Made by a program: the position numbers and the translations under genes. This document shows positions 14,693 to 22,771 of a stretch of DNA of 32,686 nucleotides, in pieces. The stretch spans positions 1-32,686 of the forward strand of contig JANXMQ010000180.1 of assembly GCA_025354565.1 (NCBI GenBank), written 5' to 3'. Positions within the stretch are counted from its first letter, which is position 1. Each line of letters starts with the position of its first letter. Origin of the DNA: Akkermansiaceae bacterium (GTDB lineage: Bacteria > Verrucomicrobiota > Verrucomicrobiia > Verrucomicrobiales > Akkermansiaceae). Below the pieces are notes generated by a model. The model was given only the letters and a program-made list of their open reading frames with translations, was not told the DNA's origin and did no database searches.

Positions 14693-15348
14693 CGTGTCAC
14701 CTCCGTCGATTCTTGTTCGGGGGCCACGATCCGGTGTCCCGCCCGAATGCGGCGGACGAGATCGCCCAAGTGGGCTGGTCCGAGAATCCGGCGCTCAAAG
14801 TGTTCCGGATCGCGCCGGGCTTGGCGGCTGCGCTTGGAAAGGATGCTGTCGAGGTGGTTGATGGCCCGCAGGATTCCGTCCGCATAGCGGCCCTCTAACC
14901 AATAGGCGTGGGCGCGGGACAGGCACTCGAAGGTGTCCGCCTCTTCGAGAAAAGGATCTAGCAGGTAACCGAAAACCATCCCAGCGGCTTTGGACTCTGG
15001 ATCGATGGTGATGAGAATACCGGCTTCATTCGGTTTTCCCACCGGTACGTCCTCGAAGGCAGCGCGGTTCAAGAGCCAAAAACCGAATTGGCGGATGTTG
15101 GAAATTTCTCCAAGCGAGCCAGTGTAGATGGCCACGAAGAGTTGTGGGAAACGGCAGGTGATTTTCTCCATCGCCGCCTCGACGCACTGGCGGTCGCCAC
15201 GGCGGAGGATGCCGGCGGTGTCGGTGAGGCTGCGGATTCTCACATCCTCATCACCAAACCGGGCGTCCGCATCCGCTAGCGTGAAGCCGCAATGCGGGCA
15301 GGACGCCGCAGCTCGGTGGATTCGCTGGACACAACGCGGACACTTCAT
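14689..15348 (-). CDS. TPM-domain protein with N-terminal zinc ribbon
   Basis: 219 residues. The N-terminus has two CxxC knuckles (C3, C6, C17, C20; MKCPRC..CPHCGF), a typical small zinc ribbon. The middle (about 35-165) resembles the TPM/TLP18.3-Psb32 domain: helix, then CRFPQLFVAIYTGSL, then GILITIDPESKAAGMVFGYLLDPFLEE. The C-terminus is a charged helical tail. No signal peptide is present, so it is probably cytoplasmic. The stop overlaps the next gene's GTG by four bases, indicating translational coupling. It is divergent from hflK, with 211 bases between starts; no clear promoter elements were found there by eye. Confidence 0.7.
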   Translation of the reverse strand: MKCPRCVQRIHRAAASCPHCGFTLADADARFGDEDVRIRSLTDTAGILRRGDRQCVEAAMEKITCRFPQLFVAIYTGSLGEISNIRQFGFWLLNRAAFEDVPVGKPNEAGILITIDPESKAAGMVFGYLLDPFLEEADTFECLSRAHAYWLEGRYADGILRAINHLDSILSKRSRQARRDPEHFERRILGPAHLGDLVRRIRAGHRIVAPEQESTEVTR

Positions 15349-15559
15349 GTTTGCAATGACGTATTCTTCTACGAAGATCGCCGTAGTTCGTCAAAGCGAA
15401 TCATCAGGAATGGCGGAATAAATTTTATAGTACCTGACGATCCCGAAGCTTTTGCAAGCGCTTACAATCTTTGCCGAATTTTCGACGTTCCCAATCCGTC
15501 GATTCTGATTAACCTCGCGGGCGAACCTCCACCCGCGCGACCACCGCGATTTTTCCATC

Positions 15560-16537
15560 ATGAAACCACCACCCATTGAGAACACCATCACCTTCGTCAG
15601 ACCGAAGCTGGAACTGCCCGCCCTTTCGCTCAAGTGGCTCATCATTTTCCCGCTCGGCATTTTCCTGTTGATCGGCATTTTCTCGTCCTACTTTACGGTT
15701 AGCCCCGAGGCTGAAGCTGTTGTGCAACGCTTCGGGAAATTTCAGGAAATCGCCCCACCCGGCCTGCATTTCAAACTGCCTTATGGGATCGACTCCGCGA
15801 CCATCGTCCCTGCACGTCGGCAGTTGAAGCTCGAGTTCGGCTTCGGCACACCCGGCTCCACAAACCCGGATCAAACTAGCAGCCAAGGCGATCTGGAACG
15901 CGACATGGTCACGGGCGATCTGAACGCTGCGCAGGTCGAGTGGATCGTCCAATACGAAATTTCATCCCCAGAGAAATACCTGTTCAAAGTGAAAAATCCC
16001 GGCTCCACGCTACGCGACCTAACGGAAAGCGCGATGTGCGAGGTCATTGGCGACCGCACGGTGGACGAGGTTCTAACGATCGGCCGCACTGAGATCGCGC
16101 TGGAGGCGCTCAACCATCTCAAAGAGGTGCTCAAGACTCTGGACATGGGCATCACCGCGAATCAGATCCAGCTCAAGGACGTACATCCGCCCGCCCCGGT
16201 GCAGCGTGCCTTCGACGATGTGAACCGCGCCCAACAGGAACGCGAGCAGCTCATCAATGAAGCGAACGGCGAATACAACCGCATCATCCCCAAGGCCAAG
16301 GGACTCGCCGACCAGCGGATTTCTACAGCGGATGGTTTCGCCGTCCAGCGCATCAACGAGGCGCAGGGCGATGTCGCCCGCTTCAAGCAGCTTCTCATCC
16401 AGTATGACAAAGCCCCGGCGATCACCAAACAACGCCTCTATCTGGAAACCATGAACGAGGTGCTGCCCAAGCTCGGCTCGAAAATCATCATCGACGAGGA
16501 CGCTAAGCAATTTCTCCCCCTCATGAACCTCAAGTGA
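15560..16537 (+). CDS. hflK: FtsH protease modulator HflK
   Basis: SPFH/Band-7 membrane protein, 325 residues. A short cytoplasmic N-terminus leads to one membrane helix (about 30-48, WLIIFPLGIFLLIGIFSSYF). The Band-7 domain begins with FTVSPEAEAVVQRFGKFQEIAPPGLHFKLP. A long Ala/Glu/Gln-rich helix with NEANGEYNRIIPKAKG and the conserved RLYLETMNEVLP stretch follow. With HflC it forms a periplasm-facing cage that, in E. coli, regulates FtsH-dependent degradation of membrane proteins. It is the first gene of a pair with hflC, 25 bases apart. Confidence 0.93.
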   Translation: MKPPPIENTITFVRPKLELPALSLKWLIIFPLGIFLLIGIFSSYFTVSPEAEAVVQRFGKFQEIAPPGLHFKLPYGIDSATIVPARRQLKLEFGFGTPGSTNPDQTSSQGDLERDMVTGDLNAAQVEWIVQYEISSPEKYLFKVKNPGSTLRDLTESAMCEVIGDRTVDEVLTIGRTEIALEALNHLKEVLKTLDMGITANQIQLKDVHPPAPVQRAFDDVNRAQQEREQLINEANGEYNRIIPKAKGLADQRISTADGFAVQRINEAQGDVARFKQLLIQYDKAPAITKQRLYLETMNEVLPKLGSKIIIDEDAKQFLPLMNLK

Positions 16538-16562
16538 ACCTAGGATTTTCTGTTCTAACATT

Positions 16563-17549
16563 ATGAAACTCACCTCTCTCGTCATCACCGCCATCATCTT
16601 CGTCGGTGGCTTTATCATCATTTCCAGTTGCCTCTACACGGTCGATCAAACCGAGCAGGTCTTCATCACCGAGTTCGGCAAACCTGTGGGCGATCCGATC
16701 AATTCCAATCCCGCGAAAAACGAAGCCGGACTGCATTGGAAAATACCATTCATCCAGCAGGTCAACCGCATCGAAAAACGCATCCTCGGCTGGGACGGAC
16801 CGGCCACTGAGATGACGACGCGCGACAAGCTCTATGTCTCCGTGGACAACTTCGCCCGCTGGCGGATCTCGAACCCGCTGATGTATTATGAAAAACTCCG
16901 CGATGAGCGCAGCGCCATTTCCCGACTAGACGACATCATCGGCAGCGAGACCCGCAGCGTGATCGCCGCCCACGACATCATCGAGGTCATCCGCAGCGAC
17001 AAGGACCGCAAACCCGCCCGCGATCAAGCGCTCACCGCCGCCAATTCGAACCTTGGTCTCCTGCCGCCCATCCAATTCGGCCGGAAAACCCTCGATCAAC
17101 AAATCCTCGCCGCCGCCCAGCCAATTGTCGCCTCATGGGGCATCGAACTCATCGACGTCCGCTTCAAACGCATCAACTACAAGCCCGGCGTCATTGATAA
17201 AATCTACGCCCGCATGGCCTCGGAGCGCCAGCAGATCGCCGACCGCTTCCGCTCGGAAGGAGCCGGAGAGGCCGCGAAAATCATCGGCCGTAAAGAACGT
17301 GATTTGCTGTCGATCCAATCCGAAGCCTACCGCAAGGAGCAGGAAATCAAAGGCAAAGCCGACGCCGAGGCTACCGGGATCTATGCCGAAGCCTACAACT
17401 CCAGCCCCTCCGCCGCTGACTTCTATCAGTTTGTAAAAACCCTCGATACCTATAACAAGACCATCGGCAAGGACACCACCGCGATCTTCACCTCGAACAG
17501 CGATCTGTTTCGCCTCTTCAAGCACATCGAGCCTCTCAAAGCGCCGTGA
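16563..17549 (+). CDS. hflC: FtsH protease modulator HflC
   Basis: 328-residue SPFH/Band-7 partner of HflK. It has one N-terminal membrane helix (LVITAIIFVGGFIIISSCLY), then the Band-7 domain (VFITEFGKPV.., AGLHWKIPFIQQVNRIEKRIL, DNFARWRISNP), then a coiled segment typical of HflC (FRSEGAGEAAKIIGRKERD..). The C-terminus carries the FYQFVKTLDTYNK element. Length and order match the family. The last residues (KHIEPLKAP) are followed by 148 bases before the next start, where no terminator was seen. Confidence 0.93.
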   Translation: MKLTSLVITAIIFVGGFIIISSCLYTVDQTEQVFITEFGKPVGDPINSNPAKNEAGLHWKIPFIQQVNRIEKRILGWDGPATEMTTRDKLYVSVDNFARWRISNPLMYYEKLRDERSAISRLDDIIGSETRSVIAAHDIIEVIRSDKDRKPARDQALTAANSNLGLLPPIQFGRKTLDQQILAAAQPIVASWGIELIDVRFKRINYKPGVIDKIYARMASERQQIADRFRSEGAGEAAKIIGRKERDLLSIQSEAYRKEQEIKGKADAEATGIYAEAYNSSPSAADFYQFVKTLDTYNKTIGKDTTAIFTSNSDLFRLFKHIEPLKAP

Positions 17550-17697
17550 TTCCGACGGCCTTGGACTTCGGCGTGGACGACCTAAACGATCTCGATGCGC
17601 GCCACGCATGAGAACTGAAAAAACTTGGTGACGAACTCGACAGCGAAGGGTTCTGGTGGCAGAGCAATCCCGGACGGAGAACTTTCCGCAAGCTACC

Positions 17698-19410
17698 ATG
17701 GAAATTTTTCTAATCGACGCGATTGGCCCGTTTTTCCGGGGCTACGACCATCAGCGGGTCAACTGGTCGAAAATCCCCTTCCCCCACCTCGCCGGGGCGG
17801 ATGAAACCCAGTGGGCGCAAATTGAGACAGACCTGCGGCACTTCGCCCGCGACGTGGCGGCTCAAGGTTACAACTCCGTCACGCTGGACGACCTTGCCCA
17901 CCTCGCTCCGCACCTGCTGCACGAGCCGGAAGCGGCGGCGCAGATCGCGCTTTTTCGGGGGAAATTCCGGTGCTTGTTCGACATCCTGCATGAGGAGTTC
18001 GGCCTGAAAATTTACCTCACCACCGATGTCCTACCAATGACCCCGGCGGTGGCGGCTGGCATCGGCGACCATCCACGGGTCTTGGAAAACTACTACCGCG
18101 ACCTGGTTTGCGGGGTGCTGGATGATTTCCCGCAACTGGCCGGGCTGATCGTGCGCATCGGCGAGAGTGACGGCCATGATGTGAGCGATCCTCTACGCAC
18201 CCAACTCCATCTAACCAGCGCGAAGGAGACGAACCAGTTGCTCAAGCTGCTGTTGCCGGAATTTGAAAAACGCGGGAAAAATTTGATCCTCCGGACATGG
18301 ACCGTAGGCGCCCATCGGATCGGGGATTTGATCTGGCACAGCGGCACCTTGGCGGAGACTTTGAAGGATGTGGATTCGCCCAATTTCATCGTCTCCATGA
18401 AACACGGCGAGAGTGATTTTTTCCGCTACTTGCCACTGAACCGGGCGTTTTTCCAAGTGCCGCACAAGAAGATCATCGAGCTGCAGGCCCGCCGCGAATA
18501 CGAGGGCGCGGGCGAGTATCCCTCGTTCATTGGCCGGGATTGCGAGCGCTTCTCACGCGAATTGGCGACCGCGAAAAACATCGTAGGTGTCTCGGTCTGG
18601 TGCCAAACCGGCGGCTGGCACCGGTTCGGGCGACTGGCATTTCTGGAAGCGGAAAATCGCGATGTTTGGATCCGGCTGAACACGTTGGCCGCCATCGGGG
18701 TGTTCAAGTATGGCAAATCCGTGGAGACGATCATCGAGGATTATTCCGGGCCGGAACGCGCGCCGGCGGTGCTGGAGTTGTTGCGCCACTCGGACACGCA
18801 GATTCTCGAACTGCTCTACATTGAGGAATTCGCCCGGCAGAAACTGTTTTTCCGGCGCGTCAGGGTCCCGCCGATGGTACACATGTATTGGGATTGCATA
18901 TTCATCAATCACGGCGTGCGCAAGATCGTCTCCCACTTCATCACCGATCCCGAACGCGCGCTCCGCGGCGGCGAGGCGGCGGCAGAGTTGTTTCCCCGGA
19001 TGATTCAACTCGCCCGCGAGGCGGAGTTGCCGGTCGATGACATCGAGCACATGCGGGACGCTTTTGGGATGATCCTACTTGCTAGACGGTATTATCTCCT
19101 GCCCTTCGACGAAACTCTAGCAGAGCAGATTCGCGCGGCAAAACGACATTACAAACAACGCTGGCCCAAGGAAATCCGCCAGCGCTATCGGGTGAAAATC
19201 TCCTTCGTGCCCTTCAAACTGAAACGCCGCACCATCGCTTGGATGATCAGTCTGATGGTCAGAAAAAAGCGCGGCTATCGACTGCTGGATCGGTTTTTCA
19301 CGCTCAGTCTGCTCAGCTTTATCTATCGAATTTTCCGCACCCGCGCCCCGCAGGCGTTGCCGAAATTCATGCGCGAATCCGCGATGGGAGTGGACGTGTT
19401 ATTCAAATAA
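17698..19410 (+). CDS. Uncharacterised 570-residue protein, possible TIM-barrel glycosidase-like
   Basis: No family recognised with confidence. The central region (about 50-310) alternates strands and helices in a TIM-barrel-like way: VAAQGYNSVTLDDLAHL, LKIYLTTDVLP, LAGLIVRIGESDGHD, NLILRTWTVGAHR, NFIVSMKHGESDFFR, then VGVSVWCQTGGWHR. Acidic residues at strand ends (IGESD, KHGESD) resemble glycoside hydrolases such as the GH67 type, but no catalytic pair can be assigned. The C-terminal 170 residues are helical and basic. An in-frame GTG at 17656 would add 14 residues; ATG 17698 is preferred. The downstream gluQ follows after 26 bases. Confidence 0.7.
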   Translation: MEIFLIDAIGPFFRGYDHQRVNWSKIPFPHLAGADETQWAQIETDLRHFARDVAAQGYNSVTLDDLAHLAPHLLHEPEAAAQIALFRGKFRCLFDILHEEFGLKIYLTTDVLPMTPAVAAGIGDHPRVLENYYRDLVCGVLDDFPQLAGLIVRIGESDGHDVSDPLRTQLHLTSAKETNQLLKLLLPEFEKRGKNLILRTWTVGAHRIGDLIWHSGTLAETLKDVDSPNFIVSMKHGESDFFRYLPLNRAFFQVPHKKIIELQARREYEGAGEYPSFIGRDCERFSRELATAKNIVGVSVWCQTGGWHRFGRLAFLEAENRDVWIRLNTLAAIGVFKYGKSVETIIEDYSGPERAPAVLELLRHSDTQILELLYIEEFARQKLFFRRVRVPPMVHMYWDCIFINHGVRKIVSHFITDPERALRGGEAAAELFPRMIQLAREAELPVDDIEHMRDAFGMILLARRYYLLPFDETLAEQIRAAKRHYKQRWPKEIRQRYRVKISFVPFKLKRRTIAWMISLMVRKKRGYRLLDRFFTLSLLSFIYRIFRTRAPQALPKFMRESAMGVDVLFK

Positions 19411-19436
19411 CCGTAGTCGTGGACTGACTCGTTTTT

Positions 19437-20291
19437 ATGATCACGCGCTTCGCACCCAGCCCGACCGGACGACTGCACCTCGGCCATGTGCTGGCGGCGC
19501 GGGTGGCGTTCTCGCTCGCGAGGAATTCTCCGGACGGGATTTTCCTGCTGCGTCACGAGGACATCGATGGCCCGCGCGTGCGGGAGGAATTTTACCAAAG
19601 CACCGAGACGGATTTAAACTGGCTCGGGCTGCCATGGGAAGGCCTCGCCCTGCGCCAAACCAGCCGGACGGCAGCTTATGCGGCGGCACTCGCCTCCCTG
19701 CGCGAACGGAATCTGGTCTATCCCTGTTTCTGCACTCGCAAGGAAATCCAAGATGAGTGGGCACGCATGGGCGCGGCTCCCCAAGGCCCGGATACCCAGG
19801 TCTATCCCGGCACATGCCACAATCTAACTCCACACGAACAGCTAGCAAAACTCGCCTCCGGCCTGCCCCATGCGTGGCGCTTGGACGCCTGCGCGGCTGA
19901 TGTCCTAACGGGTCCCCTCACCTTCCACGACTTGCGCTTCGGAGAAATCCCCGTGCAGCCCCGCTTGTTAGGCGATGTCGTGCTCGCCCGCAAAGACATC
20001 GGCACCGCCTACCACCTCGCTGTGGTGGTGGATGACGCGTTCCAAAACATCACCCACGTCACCCGTGGCGAAGATTTGCTGGCCTCCACCCATGTCCACC
20101 GCCGACTTCAAGTTCTGCTAGAACTGCCCGAACCGCTATATTTCCACCACCCACTGATGCTCGACGAGACGGGAAAACGCCTGGCAAAACGCCACGATTC
20201 GCTATCCATCGCCAGTCTGCGGGAAGCGGGCTTTTCAGCTTCTGAAATCCTCGCGCGGACGGACCCCCAATTTTACCTACCTACACCTTGA
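19437..20291 (+). CDS. gluQ: Glutamyl-Q tRNA(Asp) synthetase
   Basis: 284-residue truncated glutamyl-tRNA synthetase paralogue that attaches glutamate to queuosine in tRNA(Asp). The class I HIGH motif is HLGH (14-17) in RFAPSPTGRLHLGHVLAA. The KMSKS-equivalent is KRLAKRH. The zinc site of the family (C97, C99, Y123, C127 in YPCFCTRKE..QVYPGTC) is complete. It lacks the anticodon-binding domain of full GluRS, as expected. The start ATG is 26 bases downstream of the previous stop, so it is possibly cotranscribed. Confidence 0.94.
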   Translation: MITRFAPSPTGRLHLGHVLAARVAFSLARNSPDGIFLLRHEDIDGPRVREEFYQSTETDLNWLGLPWEGLALRQTSRTAAYAAALASLRERNLVYPCFCTRKEIQDEWARMGAAPQGPDTQVYPGTCHNLTPHEQLAKLASGLPHAWRLDACAADVLTGPLTFHDLRFGEIPVQPRLLGDVVLARKDIGTAYHLAVVVDDAFQNITHVTRGEDLLASTHVHRRLQVLLELPEPLYFHHPLMLDETGKRLAKRHDSLSIASLREAGFSASEILARTDPQFYLPTP

Positions 20292-20334
20292 GCCGACAAC
20301 GCTCCCTCAGTATGAACCGTGAAATCCGTTACGA

Positions 20335-21795
20335 TCAGCCGAAGGAGCTGAAGACTTTGGCCGTCGGATTCCAATCGAAGCTGGGATCCAACGGATAAAT
20401 CGGACGCTTCAAATTCTGATAGTCAATTGATGTTAGAAGCGGTTGGACGGCACCGGCTGACATTACTAGCAGGTGATGGCTCGCCATCGCCTTCATCTCG
20501 GGTTCCAGATAGCCGATCTTCACGACCGTGACCGTGTGCTCCAAGGGATCTAGTCCGAGGGCCAGGAAATCCTTCCTCAGATGAAATGGTTTTCTGCGTT
20601 CGGTGATGATGACATGGACTCCTCCGGAACGCACAACGGCTTGCCGACCCGCCGTCGCGTCGTCATTGACAAGAACTAACAGCGTTCCTTCAATTTCAAG
20701 CGGGGTGCCGTGGATGGGATCAAGTTTCCCGCCGAGACTCAGTGTGACTCGGGAGCCGATCGCGTGACTGGAACATTTCTCGATAGCGACGGCATCCGGG
20801 ATCGAGGCAAAGATCGCAGTGGCGCTATCGGAAAAACCCGGATGCCGGAGCAGTGCCGCCAGGGTCGCGGGGACGTCACCGGCAGCGCCGGCAGTCGGGT
20901 TGTCCCCCGCATCACTGAGAAAGACTGACCTTTGGTTTTGTTTCAACGCCTCATCCAAACACCACTCCGCCGGGCCGGCTGGAGCGATGAATCGGAATGC
21001 TTCCCTTGCCTTCCAATACCGGTGAGCAATCGCTTCGGCACATGCTTTCACCGCCGCCGCATCGGTTCCGGTCACGACGGCGGAAGCCATCGATCTGGCT
21101 TGATCTGCCCACGCATATCCCACCCACAAGGATGCGTCGCATACACCATTCAAACGGGACTCGGCAACCAGCGGCGCATACAAACTCTCTCCCGGCTCGG
21201 TCTCGGTGCTCGACATTTCACCCGAAACTAACACCGGGATACCGACCCGCGCCCGGAATATCGGTCGCGGATCTCGCCACCAATCCAACAGCAGTCGCAC
21301 GGCGCGTTCGCGTGTCTCCATCCAGTCCACATGCGGCGCGGTGCGGTAGGTGGTGATGAAATCGACCGTGCGCACCAAAGCGGCAGTGACGTTCCCATGA
21401 AGATCCTGGCTGCAGGTGATCGGCATGCTAGGACCGGTGATGTTGCGAATCGCGGCTAACAATTCCGCCTCTGCATCCTCCAATCCCTCGACCGCCATCG
21501 CGCCATGGACGTCGAAGTAAAACGCATCAACCGCCCCCGCATCCGTTAGCCGGCGGAGGATTTCCTGTTTCATCACCTCATAGCATTCGCGCCTCACCTG
21601 CCCGCCCGGTATTGCCCGGAAGTGCGCGAGCGGCACCGCTTGGATGGCCGCGAATTCGGGATTTTTCAAAAATGGATACCGCTCGAGCATCCCATCGCCC
21701 CGGGTTGTTAGGAAATCCTCACGGCGAGTCCGTAGCGGCGAAAACGTGCTGCTCTCGATGTGGATTCCCGCGATGGCAAGGCGTAGCGGGTTCAT
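20335..21795 (-). CDS. M81 family metallopeptidase (MlrC / microcystinase C-like)
   Basis: 486 residues with the MlrC two-domain layout. The N-terminal domain opens with RLAIAGIHIESSTFSPL and has FYFDVHGAMAVEGLEDAE and SQDLHGNVT, whose Asp and His residues are the expected metal ligands. The C-terminal MlrC domain starts at VFLSDAGDNPTAGAAGDVP. The founding member cleaves linearised microcystin, but most homologues in this phylum act on unknown peptides or amides. The start overlaps the cutC stop by four bases (ATGA), so it is translationally coupled to cutC. Confidence 0.92.
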   Translation of the reverse strand: MNPLRLAIAGIHIESSTFSPLRTRREDFLTTRGDGMLERYPFLKNPEFAAIQAVPLAHFRAIPGGQVRRECYEVMKQEILRRLTDAGAVDAFYFDVHGAMAVEGLEDAEAELLAAIRNITGPSMPITCSQDLHGNVTAALVRTVDFITTYRTAPHVDWMETRERAVRLLLDWWRDPRPIFRARVGIPVLVSGEMSSTETEPGESLYAPLVAESRLNGVCDASLWVGYAWADQARSMASAVVTGTDAAAVKACAEAIAHRYWKAREAFRFIAPAGPAEWCLDEALKQNQRSVFLSDAGDNPTAGAAGDVPATLAALLRHPGFSDSATAIFASIPDAVAIEKCSSHAIGSRVTLSLGGKLDPIHGTPLEIEGTLLVLVNDDATAGRQAVVRSGGVHVIITERRKPFHLRKDFLALGLDPLEHTVTVVKIGYLEPEMKAMASHHLLVMSAGAVQPLLTSIDYQNLKRPIYPLDPSFDWNPTAKVFSSFG

Positions 21796-22547
21796 ACGTA
21801 GCGTTCGGCGAGAGCTGCGGTTAGGGCGATTTTGGACAGGAGCACTTTGTCCGCACTGGCTTCCTTCCAGCCATATTCATCGTCCTTGGTGAAACTGCCC
21901 ATGGAGCAATGAGGGTTGAACCAGGTCATCCCGCCGCGCACTTCATGCCTTGCGCTGAGATGAATTTCGCTAACACCGGACGCTCGGACGATTTCTCCCA
22001 GGTTCTGCTCCGTCACCCCGCCGCCGGGCATGATTGAGGCGCGACCGGCCGCCTGCTTGACCAATGCTGTTAGTTGTGCGATGCCGGAGGGCACGTCGGA
22101 TTGTCCGCCCGAACTGAGCACGCGATTGATGCCGAGTCCGATGATGTCTTCGAGCGCTTCGCCCCGATCCCGTGACATGTCGAATGCCCGGTGAAACGTG
22201 ATGTCCAGCGCACCAGCGGCTTTGATGAGGCGCTCACACCTTTGCACATCCACCCGTCCATCGGCGGTTAGACAGCCGATCACCACGCCATCGGCACCCA
22301 ATTCCCGAGCGACGCGGATGTCATGGATCATCACTTCCATTTCGGCTTCAGTGAAAAGGAAATCATGGCCGCGTGGTCGGACGATCACCATCAATCCGCC
22401 AGAAAAAACCGATCTCACACCGCGGATCATGCCCGCACTCGGCGTGGTTCCGCCTTCGGGCAAGTTCGCACAAAGTTCCACACGGTCCGCCCCCCCATGT
22501 GCTGCGGCTTCAGCGGACGACACACGATCAATGCAAATTTCTAGCAC
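21792..22547 (-). CDS. cutC: CutC family protein
   Basis: TIM-barrel protein of the CutC family (named for copper tolerance in E. coli; biochemical role unsettled). Recognisable stretches are LEICIDRVSSAEAAAHGGADRVELCANLPEGGTTPS, VIVRPRGHDFLFTEAE, GADGVVIGCLTADGRVD, ITFHRAFDM, RVLSSGGQ and IMPGGGVTEQN. The frame is open to a TTG at 22577. The family normally begins at the MLEIC strand, so the GTG at 22547 is chosen; a GGAGG lies further upstream (about 22568) and could instead serve a start a few codons earlier. It is the first gene of a pair with the M81 peptidase. Confidence 0.9.
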   Translation of the reverse strand: MLEICIDRVSSAEAAAHGGADRVELCANLPEGGTTPSAGMIRGVRSVFSGGLMVIVRPRGHDFLFTEAEMEVMIHDIRVARELGADGVVIGCLTADGRVDVQRCERLIKAAGALDITFHRAFDMSRDRGEALEDIIGLGINRVLSSGGQSDVPSGIAQLTALVKQAAGRASIMPGGGVTEQNLGEIVRASGVSEIHLSARHEVRGGMTWFNPHCSMGSFTKDDEYGWKEASADKVLLSKIALTAALAERYV

Positions 22548-22720
22548 GGTCAGTATTTTTCCCGCCTCCTCAGTCAAGGCAAGGAAGATTCACTCGACAA
22601 CTGCATCATGTTCTTGGAAATCGATCACCAAGCCTTGAAATCCATCTCTTCGCGTGCGCTGCAACCCATAATTTGCGGACCTGATCCGTCGTGATTTTCC
22701 CCATCACCCAAAATTACACC

Positions 22721-22748
22721 TTGCTAGTGATTTCATGGTATTTACAAT
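22721..22748 (+). promoter_or_regulatory. Possible sigma-70-like promoter of the pilin-like gene
   Basis: TTGCTA (22721-22726) and TACAAT (22743-22748) are separated by 16 bases, and ATG 22772 follows 23 bases later. The -10 element matches the consensus at 5 of 6 positions and the -35 at 4 of 6. It is in the divergent gap with cutC. This is by-eye evidence only. Confidence 0.3.
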
Positions 22749-22771
22749 GCCACTCGTCATGTCGTTCGTGA

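Noticed and set aside
17550..17697. Readable frame pieces after hflC (DDLNDLDARHA, ELKKLGDELDSEGFWW) as a decayed gene.
   Set aside because: Both pieces are short and separated by a stop, with no family match; the frame then runs into the next gene out of phase.
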